Below the pieces are notes generated by a model that did no database searches, had not been told where the DNA came from, and saw nothing but the letters and a program-made list of their open reading frames with translations. A program made the position numbers and the translations under genes. From Erigeron canadensis (taxonomy: Eukaryota > Streptophyta > Magnoliopsida > Asterales > Asteraceae), in the NCBI RefSeq assembly GCF_010389155.1, contig NC_057761.1:56604587-56668586 (forward strand): a stretch of 64,000 nucleotides of DNA, read 5' to 3'. Positions 1 through 13,091 of the stretch are shown here, one piece after another (position 1 is the stretch's first letter; the number at the start of each line of letters is the position of its first letter).

Positions 1-429
1 TTGTGTGGGTATCTCATTAGTTTATTCAAAAAACAAAATAACACTTGTTGAGAGATTGTTTAATTAGAATGATATCATAAAAACCTGGTTGCTCTGGCTA
101 CCTTACGGGCACACATAATATACCCGAATAATATTGTAATAAATTTTATACAACCTGCTTATATAAAAAAGATTCCTTTATGCAATGGACTCGTAACATA
201 TATGTACCGAATTATCAAATGAGCCACGTTAATTAATCCTTGTGGCGATCGATGTTCATTCCATTGGGTTTTTTTTTTTTTTTACAGTTTTTTTACAGTT
301 TCGATTTGTGATGTGCAAATTGAATCTATGTGTGTAATGGGTCAATTTATTAATTAGTAATTAGGCTTTGGAAGAAAAAAATTAACCAGGTATCATATGG
401 ATATATAGAACTACCCATTTGTTCTATAT

Positions 430-630
430 AATGTTAGCGTGAACAAATAAAGTGTTACAAAATAATTATGAATGTTCACACTAAAAAGTGTGAACTTTTA
501 AATCTAAACATCTTTTAACGTGAAAAAAATTTCTAAACACCTTTAGTTATACATATTTTTATACACATAAAAGCGTGTCAAAATTTTTAATTTGTTCACA
601 CTAATAAAAAGTGTGAACAAATGCAACATT
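430..630. repeat. AT-rich inverted-repeat MITE-like element, copy A
   Basis: The ends are inverted (AATGTT at 430, AACATT at 625-630), and inside lie several inverted copies of a GTGTGAAC/GTTCACAC motif, so the single strand would fold into a hairpin. It carries a CACATAAAAGCGTG block that recurs inverted in the element at 13092-13353, so the two probably belong to one family. There is no coding capacity. The superfamily is not clear because the flanking duplication is only AT-rich sequence. Confidence 0.45.
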
Positions 631-1140
631 ATTTATAGTGATAATATATCGTGTGGCATATAAATATTTTTATTATTAAAAAAGTTCTCTATTTATTTTA
701 TGATTTTAAAGTTATTTTAAGTTTTTACTTTTAATTCTCTCTGATTTTCTTATGAAAACAACATGAAATGATTTTTGCTAATTTCTTTATTTAATTTTCT
801 TTTCATTATCAATACAAATGTATTTATTGAATTTCATAGTCAATACTCATTTCTCTTCATTCTATTTTTCACTTTTCTAAATTTTTTTTTTCTTACCAAA
901 TATGTCTTGAGAGTTAAAAAAAACAAGATTGATTAAAATATATATAGTATCACATGTGATTTACAATATATCCGTTAGTTAGAATTTAGAAAGAAGTGTT
1001 GCTCAAATGCGTAATTTATCATGAGAACGTAGTCGTATGGTAAATTGTTAGTTCATAACACAAGCTAGGATTTTTTATATGAATCTACTTTTCCTTTTGT
1101 ATTTTTAATTTAGCCTTTTATTTTTTCATCTTTATTAATC

Positions 1141-1345
1141 TACTTTTTTGAGATAAAAATGAAAAGAAAAAAAATCACGAAACCGTTGAACCGGTCAAAC
1201 CGGACCGGCTTACATGGTTTGGTTTGGTCCGGTTAGACAACACACTTGGTCTGGTTTGGTTTAAAATATGTTGAAACCGCGAATCCTGGTTTGATTTGAG
1301 ATTTAGTCAAAACCGGACCAAACCGAACCACGAACACTCCTAGGA
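1141..1345. repeat. CCGGTTTGGT-rich interspersed repeat, possibly hAT-derived
   Basis: This block is dense in GGTTTGGTTTGGTCCGGTT-like words and their complements (about 1188-1255 and 1310-1330). It ends near 1342 in the minus-strand word TAGGAGTGTTCG, which resembles the common plant hAT-type terminus. I could not find the partner terminus or a target duplication, so the boundaries and superfamily are tentative. Confidence 0.35.
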
Positions 1346-1827
1346 ACATTTGTGTGTTTTTCAATGTCATTTTACTCCTGAGCAAAATATATCGATGTTT
1401 AGAAGCTACATTTGACTTTTGAGTCGGGTGTAGAAACCTGTAACTATGAACCATACAAAAACAACCAAAGTGGTCGTCAACTCAGATCTTGGTCACAAAG
1501 GGATACAGTCTTGAGGTGCTAATTAGTTCACTATTTACAAAGGATGGATATCGAAGTATATGCAAAAAGTGTGTATATTACCAACTATTATATAGATATA
1601 TTGGTATTTGAGAAACTTAAGACGTGAGATATTCGGTTCAAATCTTGGTGTAACCAAGTTTCAAAATGTTTTAAATTAAAGTCAAACGTTTCTCTTAATA
1701 GTATCTTCTGTAAATGAAGTTGGATATTTAAAAGGCATACAATTAAGTTAGCTCAAATTTACCGTTCAAAATATGAGATAAGATAAAAGGTTAAGTTTGA
1801 AAGATATGATGGATGAAGACGTGATAG

Positions 1828-1858
<31 letters not shown>

Positions 1859-4279
1859 GGTTGCAAAAAGGGTTGGGTTTTTCCTATTCGGTTATATGCA
1901 GTGGCGAGAGTTTGTTTTTCTCACTCAAATTGTATGCGCTATATCTCGTGTCAGTCTAGAATCTAGTCTTGATTATTATCTTTATTATTGTGCTTAGTGA
2001 AACACAAACCTAAAATATCTTCTTTTCAGATCCGGAATGCGAATCACTAGTTCATTAATTTAAAGGTAAAAATAAATACGCCCCTTTTAGGTTAACACAC
2101 TATATGTCACTACTATATATAACGTACAAACGTAATAATCCAATATTTCTTTGCTTTATGATAAATAAATACTCATTCGATCGAGTTTAATTTAGTCGAT
2201 GATAACTAAAAACCATACTGATGATCTTATAAAACCGTAACACGGCTAAAAGGAATAATTAGGGCCGGGCTCTCTTATTTCTTTATACTTTTGGTGTATA
2301 TAATTCTAGTTCTAATGATGATCCATTGATAGGCATCTGAAAAAATCATGGAGTACATCTAATCATGTTTGTGTATGTCATTATTTGCTCGGTGGAGATA
2401 TTAAAAAAAGCAACAAATAGTCATCTCGTTCGTCCCCTGTCCATGGATGCCACATCATGCAACCAAACGTTATGAAATATTGTTTGTTTGTTTTTTTTAG
2501 TATTAATCGTCATAGACACGTATATCGGTATATACATATTATTGTAAATCCCATTATATATATGTTACACATCATAAGAAAAACAAATCTATTGGTCATT
2601 GATATTAATAGTTTTCTTTTTTATGAATGATATTAATAAGATCTACCTGTACTCATGATTCGTATCAGAGTAATCGATAAACATGAAAAATATAAAGGTC
2701 AAAGTTAAAATACAAAAACAAATAAACCTAAGGGTCATAATAAAAAATTTAAACAAACATAATCATAACTGAAAACTAAAAAACTTTAAATATTAGAATT
2801 AAAAATTATTGTTAGATTCGTTTATATATATATATATATATACCACAATTTATTATATTCTTGAAATACTTAAATAATGTTACATTACTCTATGTTTTTA
2901 CTCTACATACATCTCAACCTACCCATACATCATCAAAAACAACATTGAAACTCAAAATTTTAAAATGCATGTTTCTTACAAATTGCTACGAGTATAAGAT
3001 AGGATATACAAGTTATTTGATAGGATAGGTTGATTTGTGAAAGATTGAAAAATCATACATAAATGAAAAAAACATTTTAACTTATCAATTAAACATATAT
3101 TTAAACTAAACAGGTCTTCATCCCTATTACATAAATTTACATAAATAAAAACACTTTTGAATCATTATAAAGACCATACATAAACTTACACAAATAAAAG
3201 AATATTTTAACTTATGAACAAGTCTTCATCTTTATTAAATAACGTAAACCAAAATTAAAAAATAAAAATAGGACATCTTTGTTTGCCTTCTTTTTCTATC
3301 TTTTCCATATATCATAGTTCAATCATCTTAGAAAGGCACTTAATTTGCAAGTTGCTATTTATAAAATATTTAAAGTACATGATATGATAGCATCAACAAT
3401 GATTTCTTTGTTACTGTTATTAATGATGAATCCATGATAATGAGTGGCTTGAAGAAAGTAGTAGAAACCATGAGATCCATTAATTCATTAAACACTAAGT
3501 GGCGATTTCCATATAGATCGATTATACAATAACGAATTTAGAATTCTAAACTAACCGTGACATTTAATCACTTGGTTCGTTTAAACTTGGATTCATGACC
3601 TAAAACCAAATGCATTAAGAAATACTCTCACACTTTTCTATTATGTAATTTCAATATATATATATATATATATAAACTTTGTATATTTCATACTATAGAT
3701 ATAAATTAGTACAAATTGATAATAATGCATGCATTTCTGTAGAGAGAACATCTTTTGCGCACATATTACATTTCTTGATAAATTATTACCATTGTATATT
3801 TGTTTGGAACATCAAAAGTTTGTGAATGATTTCAAAAATGGACAATTATTAATTAATCTAAAACAGATCGATCGAATACACAAGTTCTAGCTATAATCAA
3901 TATACTTAACTCTCAAGATAGTTAATCACATTAAATTAGGTTTTCATGACTGCAAACACACAATATAAAACTAAAATGTGAAAGAAATGCGTAAAATTTT
4001 AGAGGATTAAATAAATAGTTAGTGTAATACCGCATATCAACAAAGAAACGAAAGTAGATAAATGTTGTGGACTAAATGTGGGCCAATTAAAGGGTTAGAA
4101 TGTTGCAACAGCTATTTTGGGTTGGATACTCGGCCACCTCGGCCGCCACACGGTCGTCATGCTTTCCTTAAAAACCCGTGTTTTTTTTTTATCAACATTG
4201 ACAGCAAAACTTGACGGGTCGACACTACGGGTAGCCAACTTGGCTTCTTTTTCGAGGAGCGTAAGCCCACTAGGCTAAA

Positions 4280-4440
4280 AAAAGTCAAACCCGACCAGTA
4301 AGTATTAGCGGCGACGTCGCCGCTAATACTGTGGGCCCCATGTCTATAATGGTAAATCTGGCAGAGAAAAAAGTGGCCCCTGTTAGTGTCAGAGTATTAA
4401 CGGCGACGTTGCCGCAAATATCTTGATCGGGTTGACTTTT
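4280..4440. repeat. Inverted repeat with GC-rich palindromic core (CACTA-like motif)
   Basis: The arms AAAAGTCAA (4280) and TTGACTTTT (4432-4440) are inverted, and homology continues inward for about 50 bases. The left arm contains a perfect 30-bp palindrome at 4301-4330 centred on GCGGCGACGTCGCCGC. The right arm carries a decayed version of it (about 4393-4420). This is a GC-rich island in AT-rich surroundings. Repeated GCGGCGACGTCGCCGC words are familiar inside plant CACTA-type elements, but no CACTA terminus is visible here, so the assignment is an inference. Confidence 0.45.
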
Positions 4441-7400
4441 GCCTGGTGGTATTACCTGGTGCCTTTTCCGTTTTTTTTTGAACGGCGTGATTTGTTTGTT
4501 TTAATGGTGTAAATCAATATCAAATATCAATTAAAGTTTACACTTTTGGTCCCTTACCTTTCCACATCACGTGAAAATCATCTTTAAATTCACGTACGTT
4601 ACTATCAAAATCGTTCTTCCGGCTTAATGACGTTTTGCTCCTTTGTTGTCTTTGGTTGGATGTTATTAGGAGACTAGTTGATGTGTGAAATTGTGAATTC
4701 TATGTTACACGGTAACTGTTTTCAAAACCGAAAGTGGTGTATAGCATACATATCTTTTCAGTTTAATAAAAAATCATGATCATAAGATATTAGTGGCAAT
4801 AATGTACATATATATTTATGAAAACTTGTCTACCGGTCTATATGAGACAGGTTGTTGCAACTTATAGTATTAGTTAAATAACGAATAGCTGATGTTTGCT
4901 ATTGTAAGTTAAAATCTTAATTGACTTAGTAAATAAATTAACTATTAATCAGACAAGCATGAAATATTAGATAGTTTTGTAACTAAAGACACATAAAGGG
5001 AGCATATATCTTTGTCTCAATTATTATATATATATAAAACTGAGAGAAGATATATTTTTGCTTAGTTGACAATTATGAGACTAGTCATGTAGGATTTTTC
5101 ATTATGTATAATTTTTTCATTAATTTTCTACTTTTAAGCATCTCATGTCATTTAAATTATATTCCTAATCATTTATCTTAATCATCATTAATTAATAAAA
5201 TAAATAAAAAGTAAAATTATTTAAGTGTTTAACAACACATTGATTCGTCAAAATCGAAAAAATCACATTTTTTATTGAAGTCGGCTAGAATATATTTGTG
5301 ATCTATATCTATTTTTTTTAAACATATTCTTGACAAAGATAAAGATATTTTCATTCGCGATTTATATTTAGTATATTACACACGATATTCATCTATAAAT
5401 TATATATTATATTTAATACTTAAATTTATATTTATACGTTGTATACATTTATACTATATTTTTAATGTAAATTATCTTTCAATGCCTCCTATAATCACTA
5501 TATTTAGGAAATGTCATATTGAGTTAAAAAGAGAGAATTAATTAATTCATTAAGGGTAGAATTATCATTTTGCATGAGATATTTTTATGAGATAGAGTAT
5601 TAAAAAGTGTTAAGAGAAATAATGTGGTAATTTTTATAAAGTAGTCATTTATACTATCAGTTTGTCCCATGGGTTTAATCTGGTATATATATATATATGA
5701 AAAAGTTTTGTGAGGACTATTTGAATTGCAAGAATCGTGAGAATTTATATATTATAACTTGATATTCGTATATGAATGGTTTATGTGAACATATTCGTTC
5801 AAATATGAACCATCAATTTATACTTACATTTAGTTATGTTTATATGTGAATAGTTCTCACATGAACCTTATATATATATATATATATAGTGGAGAAGCTA
5901 TGTGGTAACCAAATGTAGCTATGACAACCCACAATATCCATAAACTTTATATTTCTAGTATTATTTCTATGTATTTATTTAGTTTAAGGTAATTAACAAC
6001 TCTAAACTAATGTAATTGAATTTTATAATTTAATTTTACACTTGTAATTAATATCATGAAAACTATTTAACAACCCTTTAATAAAAATTATGGCTCCACC
6101 ATTACATATATCTTTACTTCAATTTATTCATATTCGTTTTCACGTTATTGTTGTGATGTTGTTTGCATGTCGGGGGACCGAAGATATACAGAAACGTTTA
6201 AATGATACCTCGATCTAAAGGGCCAATATAAAAACCGCACACATGTTGCTGTATTAGTGTATGTTTTCATATAATACTAAATGGCATGTGCAGGATAATT
6301 AACGACATTAAATTGGTGGGACCTTGTGAGCACACGCATTACACGGCCAAACTTATACACGTAATTCCGAAGTTAGTCGGCCGACGCCGCCAATCATTTC
6401 GGCGCCGATCGTGCCCATACCATCAAGTCGATCTTGTCGTCTTCTATATATTATTATATGTATATATATACAACGATCGACACTCTTTTAACTTTTTAAA
6501 TACCTTAATTTCACTTATTCATCCTACTTAATTCTATCTCCATTCTCGATTGTCCTACCGGCACAATATTGTTTTGTTTTATTGTCATTTAATTAAAAAT
6601 GTGATCTTAATCTTAATATATTATAAAGTTTATTAGACTCACGATATCTAAATTATATATAACTTAACGTGATGATGATGATATAAATATCTAACGACTG
6701 ATGACTATCAAATCCCATTATATGTTATTAAAATTAGAGGTCGATCAAACGAACACATTCCCTTTTAATTTGGTAAAAATAGCTAGACAAAACCTGACGT
6801 GGCTAAAAAATGTAAAACTATCCATCACATGATACTTACATGGATTTGTGACATGCTTATTTCATTACTTAACCGAAATCAACGTTCTGGAATTGTTCAA
6901 ACAATAAACGCTGAATGCATGCGCAAGCTTTTTAAATGCAAGTCAAATATTGGGAAAAGCTACAATACACACACATATATATGTTTATTATTACTGTATC
7001 AAAAGTGAAACGATGAATAATATAGCATTATAGCTGTACCATCAATTTTGATCATTACTATAGTATAAATTGTATAAATAAATAATGTACAAATATGGTA
7101 GATTGATTTTGTTTCTCAAGGTGAATATCCCTATCTTGAAATTTTGTGTCGTGATTTGACGACGAGAGGTATAACATATATTCTTTTAACCGGGTTCGTG
7201 TTAGAAAGCTCACTTAAAATAAAAATGATTATTTTAAATATCCAACTGGAGGAAAACAAAAAACACTGCTATTAATATCATACTTCATAGGAGAAAAGAT
7301 TCTCTCAAATTAAGACAATTTGAGATGTCAACTTAAAAGACATTTCCTTTTGAACTAAAATCATAAATTAAAGCTTAAATTTGATCTTTTACTTTAATCT

Positions 7401-8120
7401 AAATATATATATATATATATATATTTTAATTTGACTAAGTTGAAAAAACTTAGGAGATACTTCTCCATGGTAAATCAAACTCGAAACATATAGTAACTTT
7501 ATTCAATTTTTCAATCAGTGAAGTGTTAGCCTCAAGTTTGATGCTATATACTTATATTATGTAGAATAATCTAAAACTTTTAAAAGGTTATTATCAATGG
7601 AAATGCTCTTAGAGATGGACTTGTTGTGTTGGTCAAAAATATTATTGTTCTCGTCGACTAATTAATACGATTGTAGTACATCTTCGGTACGTAGCGCATA
7701 AACAAAATAAAAGTACATATTTGATAGATCTGCAGAATAATTTGACATGTATATAAATAATGTAACTTTTATATTTAATTCAATAGTTAAGATCGTTCTA
7801 ACTTTATTATTTAAATACTTAAGTTGAGATAATTTGAAAAATCTCTACCTAACATATTAAAGTATGACAAAAGTAAAAACAATTTGCATTCTTATATTAA
7901 CATCACATTTATATATTATTTAAACTTAAATAATCAGTAACATATCATTAGTATTTATTATTATATTAACATAAAGGAGATGAGTGAAGTCTGATTAACT
8001 TACAAACAAATCAACGATAAAAATTAGATGTTTGTATTGCATAGTATCTAATAATAAACTAAAACATAATTGAAGTATTATTTGAACGACATATGGTGTA
8101 ATCCTTAACCGACATGTGTC

Positions 8121-8166
<46 letters not shown>

Positions 8167-8423
8167 TGAGTTAGAGAGTCATATAGTGTAACTTTTTTTT
8201 TAAAGTTAGTTTCGATCCATACGTGTTTGAGACAATTTTAACCAACGATTTGCTGGACCTCCAACCCCCTCCTAGAAAATACCTTAAGATAAGAAACCCA
8301 AGACCCGAACTCGAGACTTTAGGGAAAACTCACCTCCGAGTCTCACATAGTGGATTTAGAAAATACGCATGTCAACCCACGTAAGTGAAGTTGGTTCTAT
8401 ATATTGTAACATGAGTTAACCAT

Positions 8424-8454
<31 letters not shown>

Positions 8455-9439
8455 TACACAATATATTTAACCATTTATAATAATTAATACTATATAATAT
8501 AGATTATTGAATATTTTTTATTTTTTTTTAAAGTTTGTAGATTATTGTATATAGTGTCAATTGTTCCCGATGATTAAATATCTTTGTGAATTTATAAAAA
8601 CTAGTGAGAACTTTCGTTAAGATGCATTAATTAATTGTACATTTATCATAAAAATCAGGTGCTGACATTAAATATTGAATTATACAATCTTTTTAGGGGG
8701 GAGGGAGCCGTGAGCGAGTTGGGGTGTGAGATGGCGGAGCGAGCTTCTAGCTCGCGAAGAGATGAAGACGACAGGGACTGAAGCTGTAACATTTTCAAAC
8801 GGTCATTTGAACGTTGGGGGGTGTTTTGTACAATTTTCGAACTCGAGGGCTTCTTCTTGTATAAAAAAAACCTCCATATATATATACATGCATATACATA
8901 CGACTGCTTATAGTGGTGGTGGTCGTTGCACAGTAGTAACAACATCAGTAGCAGCAAGAGCTTGTTGTGGTGGTTGTGGTAAGAACAAGATAGGGAGAAA
9001 GAGCAGTGGGGAAGAAAGTGGTCTTGTGGTGATTACTTGATGTTAATTAACATCTATATATATATATATATATATATTTATGTTGTATTTGTGGGGTGAA
9101 GAACGAGAGTGAGAGGAAGAGAGTATTTGAGTTTTAGGTGTATGAGGGCAAAGGTGCATATGTAAAGTTTATATGTAAAATTTGAGTATTTGGTTAGTTA
9201 TAATTAAAAGGGTTAATTATGTAAAATTTATAATGTTAAGGATAAATTATTAAAATGTGAAGAAAATGTTTGGAGTTTTGGTTGCCACTAAAAAAGGTTG
9301 AAAAAAAGTTTGAGGGTTAAAATAAGGTGGAATAATTTAATTGGATATTAAAGAGAGATGGAGGGTTGAACCTTTCGGCCCCTTATGCACGTTAAATTCA
9401 TTTAACATTTTCTTAATATAATTAACTAAGATAACTTAT

Positions 9440-9706
9440 TTAAAGTTACCAAATAAGCACGTGGGTATACAAGTCCAGTGTGTAATAAGCCATGACGATC
9501 GTGTTGGCTCCGCTTACCACGTGTCCCATTCTAGCATCCGCATTATCCAATTCAGCCCACAGTTTCTCAACCCCCTCACCTTTCACCAACAGTACATTTC
9601 ACTCCCTAATTCCTCACTCATTCTAATATTATAAATATAAACACAAAACACAACCATATGTCCATATCTCACCATCATCATATCATAAACGAAACAAAAA
9701 AAGAAA
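9440..9706 (+). promoter_or_regulatory. CYP94C-like gene promoter: two G-boxes and TATA box
   Basis: Two perfect CACGTG G-boxes lie at 9458-9463 and 9518-9523. A TATAAATA box lies at 9630-9637, about 70 bases before the start codon at 9707, which leaves a short leader of roughly 45 bases. G-boxes are bound by MYC2-type bHLH factors, among others, and JA-Ile catabolic P450 genes are known jasmonate-induced MYC2 targets. Direct control by jasmonate is therefore plausible here but inferred. Confidence 0.6.
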
Positions 9707-11188
9707 ATGGAACTCCAAGCCTCATTTTGCTTCGTATTCTTCACTTTCACTGCTGTTTTCTCTTTATTCTCTTTTTCACTCTTTATTCTTCGGCTAAAGC
9801 CGTACTGCAACTGCGACGTCTGCTCTGCATACGTCACACAGAGTTGGACGTCGCAGTTCGTCAATCTTTCTGATTGGTACACACACCTTCTCAGAAAATC
9901 ACCAACCGGAACAATTCACCTTCATGTACTGAACAATATCATAACTGCAAATCCAGATAACGTTGAGTACATATTAAAAACAAATTTTGAAAACTACCCG
10001 AAAGGCAAAGCGTTCTCGTCTATCCTAGGAGACCTTTTAGGCCGTGGGATATTTAACGTGGATGGCAAAAGTTGGCATTTTCAAAGAAAAATAGCAAGTT
10101 TGGAACTAGGAAGTTTGTCTATAAGATCACATGCTTTTGACATAGTGGTTGATGAGATAGAAAGTAGATTAATTCCTTTCTTTTCTACGGTTTGTGACAA
10201 AAAAGAATCCGTTTTGGACTTGCAAGATATTTTTAAAAGGTTTTCTTTCGATAGTATATGTAAATTCTCATTTGGGCTCGACCCGGGCAGTTTGAAACCT
10301 TCACTACCCGTGTCTGAGCTCGAGTCGGCCTTTGACTTGAGCTCAAAGCTTTGTGCAGAGCGAGGGATGGCTCCCTCGCCCTTGGTATGGAAGATGAAGA
10401 GACTTTTCAATATTGGGAGTGAAAAAATGTTAAAAGAATCAATCAAGATTGTGAAAAGCCTTGCGGATGAAGTAATTAAAAAACGTAGAGAATTGGGTTT
10501 TGCATCAAAGAATGATTTGCTTTCAAGATTCATGGGTTCAATAAGTGATGATGATTATTTAAGAGATATTGTTATAAGCTTCCTTTTAGCCGGAAGAGAC
10601 ACCGTGGCATCCGCTTTGACTAGCTTCTTTTTACTACTATCACAAAACCCGAAAGTCATAGAAAAGATCCGGGAAGAATCTGATCGGGTCATTGGTCCGA
10701 TCCACGAAAAACTACCCGAATTTGGCGACTTACAAAAGTTACATTACTTGCAAGCATCGTTGCATGAAAGCATGAGGCTATATCCACCAGTACAGTTTGA
10801 TTCAAAGTTTACTAAACATGATGACGTGTTACCGGATGGGACATTCGTAAAAGGAGGTAGTCGGGTCACATACCACCCATATGCGATGGGTCGGATGGAG
10901 AGGATATGGGGCCCCGACTCGTTGGAATTCAAGCCAGAAAGATGGATTAATGAAGATGGAGTGTTTAAGCAAGAAAGCGCTTATAAGTATCCGGTTTATC
11001 AAGGTGGGGTTAGGATTTGTTTAGGAAAAGAAATGTCATTAGTGGAAATGAAAAGTGTTGCATTGTGTTTAATTCGGGGGTTTGATGTCAGTGTTGTCAA
11101 CCCGACCCAAATAGTACGGTTTTCACCGGGGCTTACCGCCAGTGTTTGTGGTGGACTCCCGGCGACGGTCCGGAGACGAAATTTGTAG
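9707..11188 (+). CDS. CYP94C: Cytochrome P450, CYP94 family (CYP94C-like)
   Basis: An intact single-exon P450 of 493 residues, close to the usual CYP94 length. A hydrophobic N-terminal anchor (about residues 5-29) points to the ER membrane. P450 signatures are in order: I-helix AGRDT (295-299), K-helix ExxR (E354-R357), FKPERW, and the haem loop YQGGVRICLG with ligand Cys438. The first position of the usual FxxGxRxCxG motif is Tyr instead of Phe. CYP94 enzymes oxidise the omega end of fatty acids. CYP94B/C members hydroxylate and carboxylate jasmonoyl-isoleucine, which inactivates the hormone. Lack of introns is typical of CYP94. The early CNCDVCSAYVTQSWTS segment, overall similarity and G-box promoter favour the C subfamily, but I assign this by recognition and not by alignment. 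The ATG at 9707 fits because the membrane anchor follows directly. Confidence is high for CYP94 and moderate for 94C. Confidence 0.85.
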   Translation: MELQASFCFVFFTFTAVFSLFSFSLFILRLKPYCNCDVCSAYVTQSWTSQFVNLSDWYTHLLRKSPTGTIHLHVLNNIITANPDNVEYILKTNFENYPKGKAFSSILGDLLGRGIFNVDGKSWHFQRKIASLELGSLSIRSHAFDIVVDEIESRLIPFFSTVCDKKESVLDLQDIFKRFSFDSICKFSFGLDPGSLKPSLPVSELESAFDLSSKLCAERGMAPSPLVWKMKRLFNIGSEKMLKESIKIVKSLADEVIKKRRELGFASKNDLLSRFMGSISDDDYLRDIVISFLLAGRDTVASALTSFFLLLSQNPKVIEKIREESDRVIGPIHEKLPEFGDLQKLHYLQASLHESMRLYPPVQFDSKFTKHDDVLPDGTFVKGGSRVTYHPYAMGRMERIWGPDSLEFKPERWINEDGVFKQESAYKYPVYQGGVRICLGKEMSLVEMKSVALCLIRGFDVSVVNPTQIVRFSPGLTASVCGGLPATVRRRNL

Positions 11189-12202
11189 CTAGTCTCAATA
11201 AGGTGACGGTTACGCCGTATATGGTGGGCTAAATATCTATTCAACTGATGTTTATAAATTAATCGACAAGTGGTAGAGAATATGGAGAATGTGTTTTTGA
11301 CTGTAAATTGGTGTAGTTTAAAAAAAAAAATTGTTGTTTATTTGACTTTTTTTTCAAAGTAGATATTGTTTATATGTATATTTTACGTTCTAAATTCTAA
11401 AAGTGGATATTTATTTCCATCTCGTTTTCTTAATCATTTCAATAACGGAGTATTTAATTAGGAAAAAAAATTAGGAAAAAAGTTATTTTAAATTATAATT
11501 TCTAGAATCTATATAGCAAGGTGTGTTTTTGAACAGGTTGAACATGATTACATGATGAAATCGATCTCTTCCCTTGTCTTGCTCTCCTATGGCAGGGATG
11601 GTCAACTTGGCTTGCTCTTAACATAATTTTGGACTAACATTATTAGAATTTGTCACTACTGGGACATGAATGTTATATTTAATGATACATATATATGTAG
11701 GTTCAACTTAATAAGGTTAAAAATATATCTAAGAATCTCAATTATTAACAAAAGAATATGATGTAACATTACAAAAATATATTTATTTTAATTTAACATA
11801 TTCTTTCATTGGTTTATTGTAGTTTAAAATTTTCATTCTAAGTCTTGATGACCTATTTATAAAGTTAAATTAGTGATATTTTTTATATTAGTGATATTTT
11901 TTATATTTATGTTTAAGTAAAGATTTATTTTGGAGTTAAAATACATAAATACATAGGTTTTCTTTTGGTGTTTTGAGTTTATGGTTATAGATATGTGAAT
12001 TACTGAGTTTTGTTTTGTTTTTATAGGTTGTAGGTTATATTGTTTTTATCTACCGATGATGTTTTAATATATAGTATTCTACTTTGAAGTTTCAGTCTTA
12101 TTAATATTATTGAATTTAATGTTTATGTAATGTTAAGATCAATGTTTACCTCTTATAACAATTTTTATTTTGTATATATAACGAAACATATTTGCAACGG
12201 CT

Positions 12203-12232
12203 CGGATTGATGAATCCGGGTCGATTAGCTAG
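12203..12232 (+). mobile_element. Helitron-like 3' terminus
   Basis: A 6-bp stem (CGGATT, loop GATG, AATCCG, 12203-12218) is followed after ten bases by CTAG (12229-12232) and then T. That is the canonical Helitron 3' end: hairpin, short spacer, CTRR, insertion before T. I could not locate the 5' TC end, so the element body is undefined. Confidence 0.45.
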
Positions 12233-13091
12233 TTCGATGATAAAATATGAATTTTATTTTTTGTAATGAGATAGGCTGATAGGGAGATATAGCAATACAT
12301 CTAGGTGAAGAAAAAATATAAACAGAAGATTAAAAGAAAACAAGAACATGTTAATGATGAAAGAAATAAAAACGGACACAGAAAGAGTAAGGTAAGGAAA
12401 AGAACTCAACAAATAGTAAAGAAAGAATAGTAGGGATGTCATGATTGCTGCGTTATATAGGTCCGTACGTAACAAAGAGGATCAAGACGATATATAACCA
12501 CCATGCAAAGTGATTGCAAGCGGCAAATAAATGTGGAAGGGATGGTATGCTAATCTTAATATCAATTATATGTTTCCGGCTATTATAATTTTAAAAATAT
12601 TTAATATGTTTATTAGATTAATTAGTCCATATTTAATTACTACAGTATATTTGTATATAAAAAAAGGGTTATTATTTGTTGAACAATCCCATACCAACAT
12701 GAAGAGAGATATATTACATTTAGAATTTTTAGACACCATACAGCTAAACTTTCGAGAGTTTTCATAACATTTTTCCAAATTTACAAGCTAAAGTGTGATA
12801 ATGTCATGCTTATAACTTAGCAACATTTTATCGTCTTTTTCAATTATTGAAGTTATGCGATGGCTATAAAATGAATTATAAAATCTTGTTGGTTGATTGA
12901 AAGATGAAAATTATATAAAAAAGGTTAAAAGAAATACGAATGTAAAAACTAGGTATGTATTAGATTATCATCAACGTTACCCTTTTAGATATACAAGGCT
13001 CTTTTATAAACTATTGAAAATTATTACTCGTTAATAAATAAAAGTGATTATTAGGTTTTGCTATATAAATAATTAACTATATATCAATCAT

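Larger units (their letters stand above)
1..9439. other. Gene-free AT-rich intergenic region
   Basis: I see no convincing gene in this stretch. Open frames are short, rich in Tyr/Ile/Lys/Asn and lack domain signatures. It holds the repeats listed separately (430-630, 1141-1345, 4280-4440) and several (TA)n runs near 2826, 3656, 5866, 7403, 8124, 8429 and 9056. A stretch at about 8211-8345 carries a tRNA B-box-like motif on the minus strand and could be an old SINE, but I found no target duplication. The two opposed frames at 8655-9040 shadow each other and neither resembles a known protein. Confidence 0.6.

Noticed and set aside
8211..8345. Possible tRNA-derived SINE on the minus strand
   Set aside because: A B-box-like GAGTTCGGGTC is present, but I found no A-box, A-tail or target duplication.
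8655..9040. Two overlapping opposite-strand frames of about 100 codons
   Set aside because: Each is the shadow of the other; both end in low-complexity or (TA)n sequence, and neither has a recognisable domain, intron or promoter.
9583..9882. Minus-strand 99-codon frame across the P450 start
   Set aside because: It is a shadow of the P450 coding sequence and its leader.
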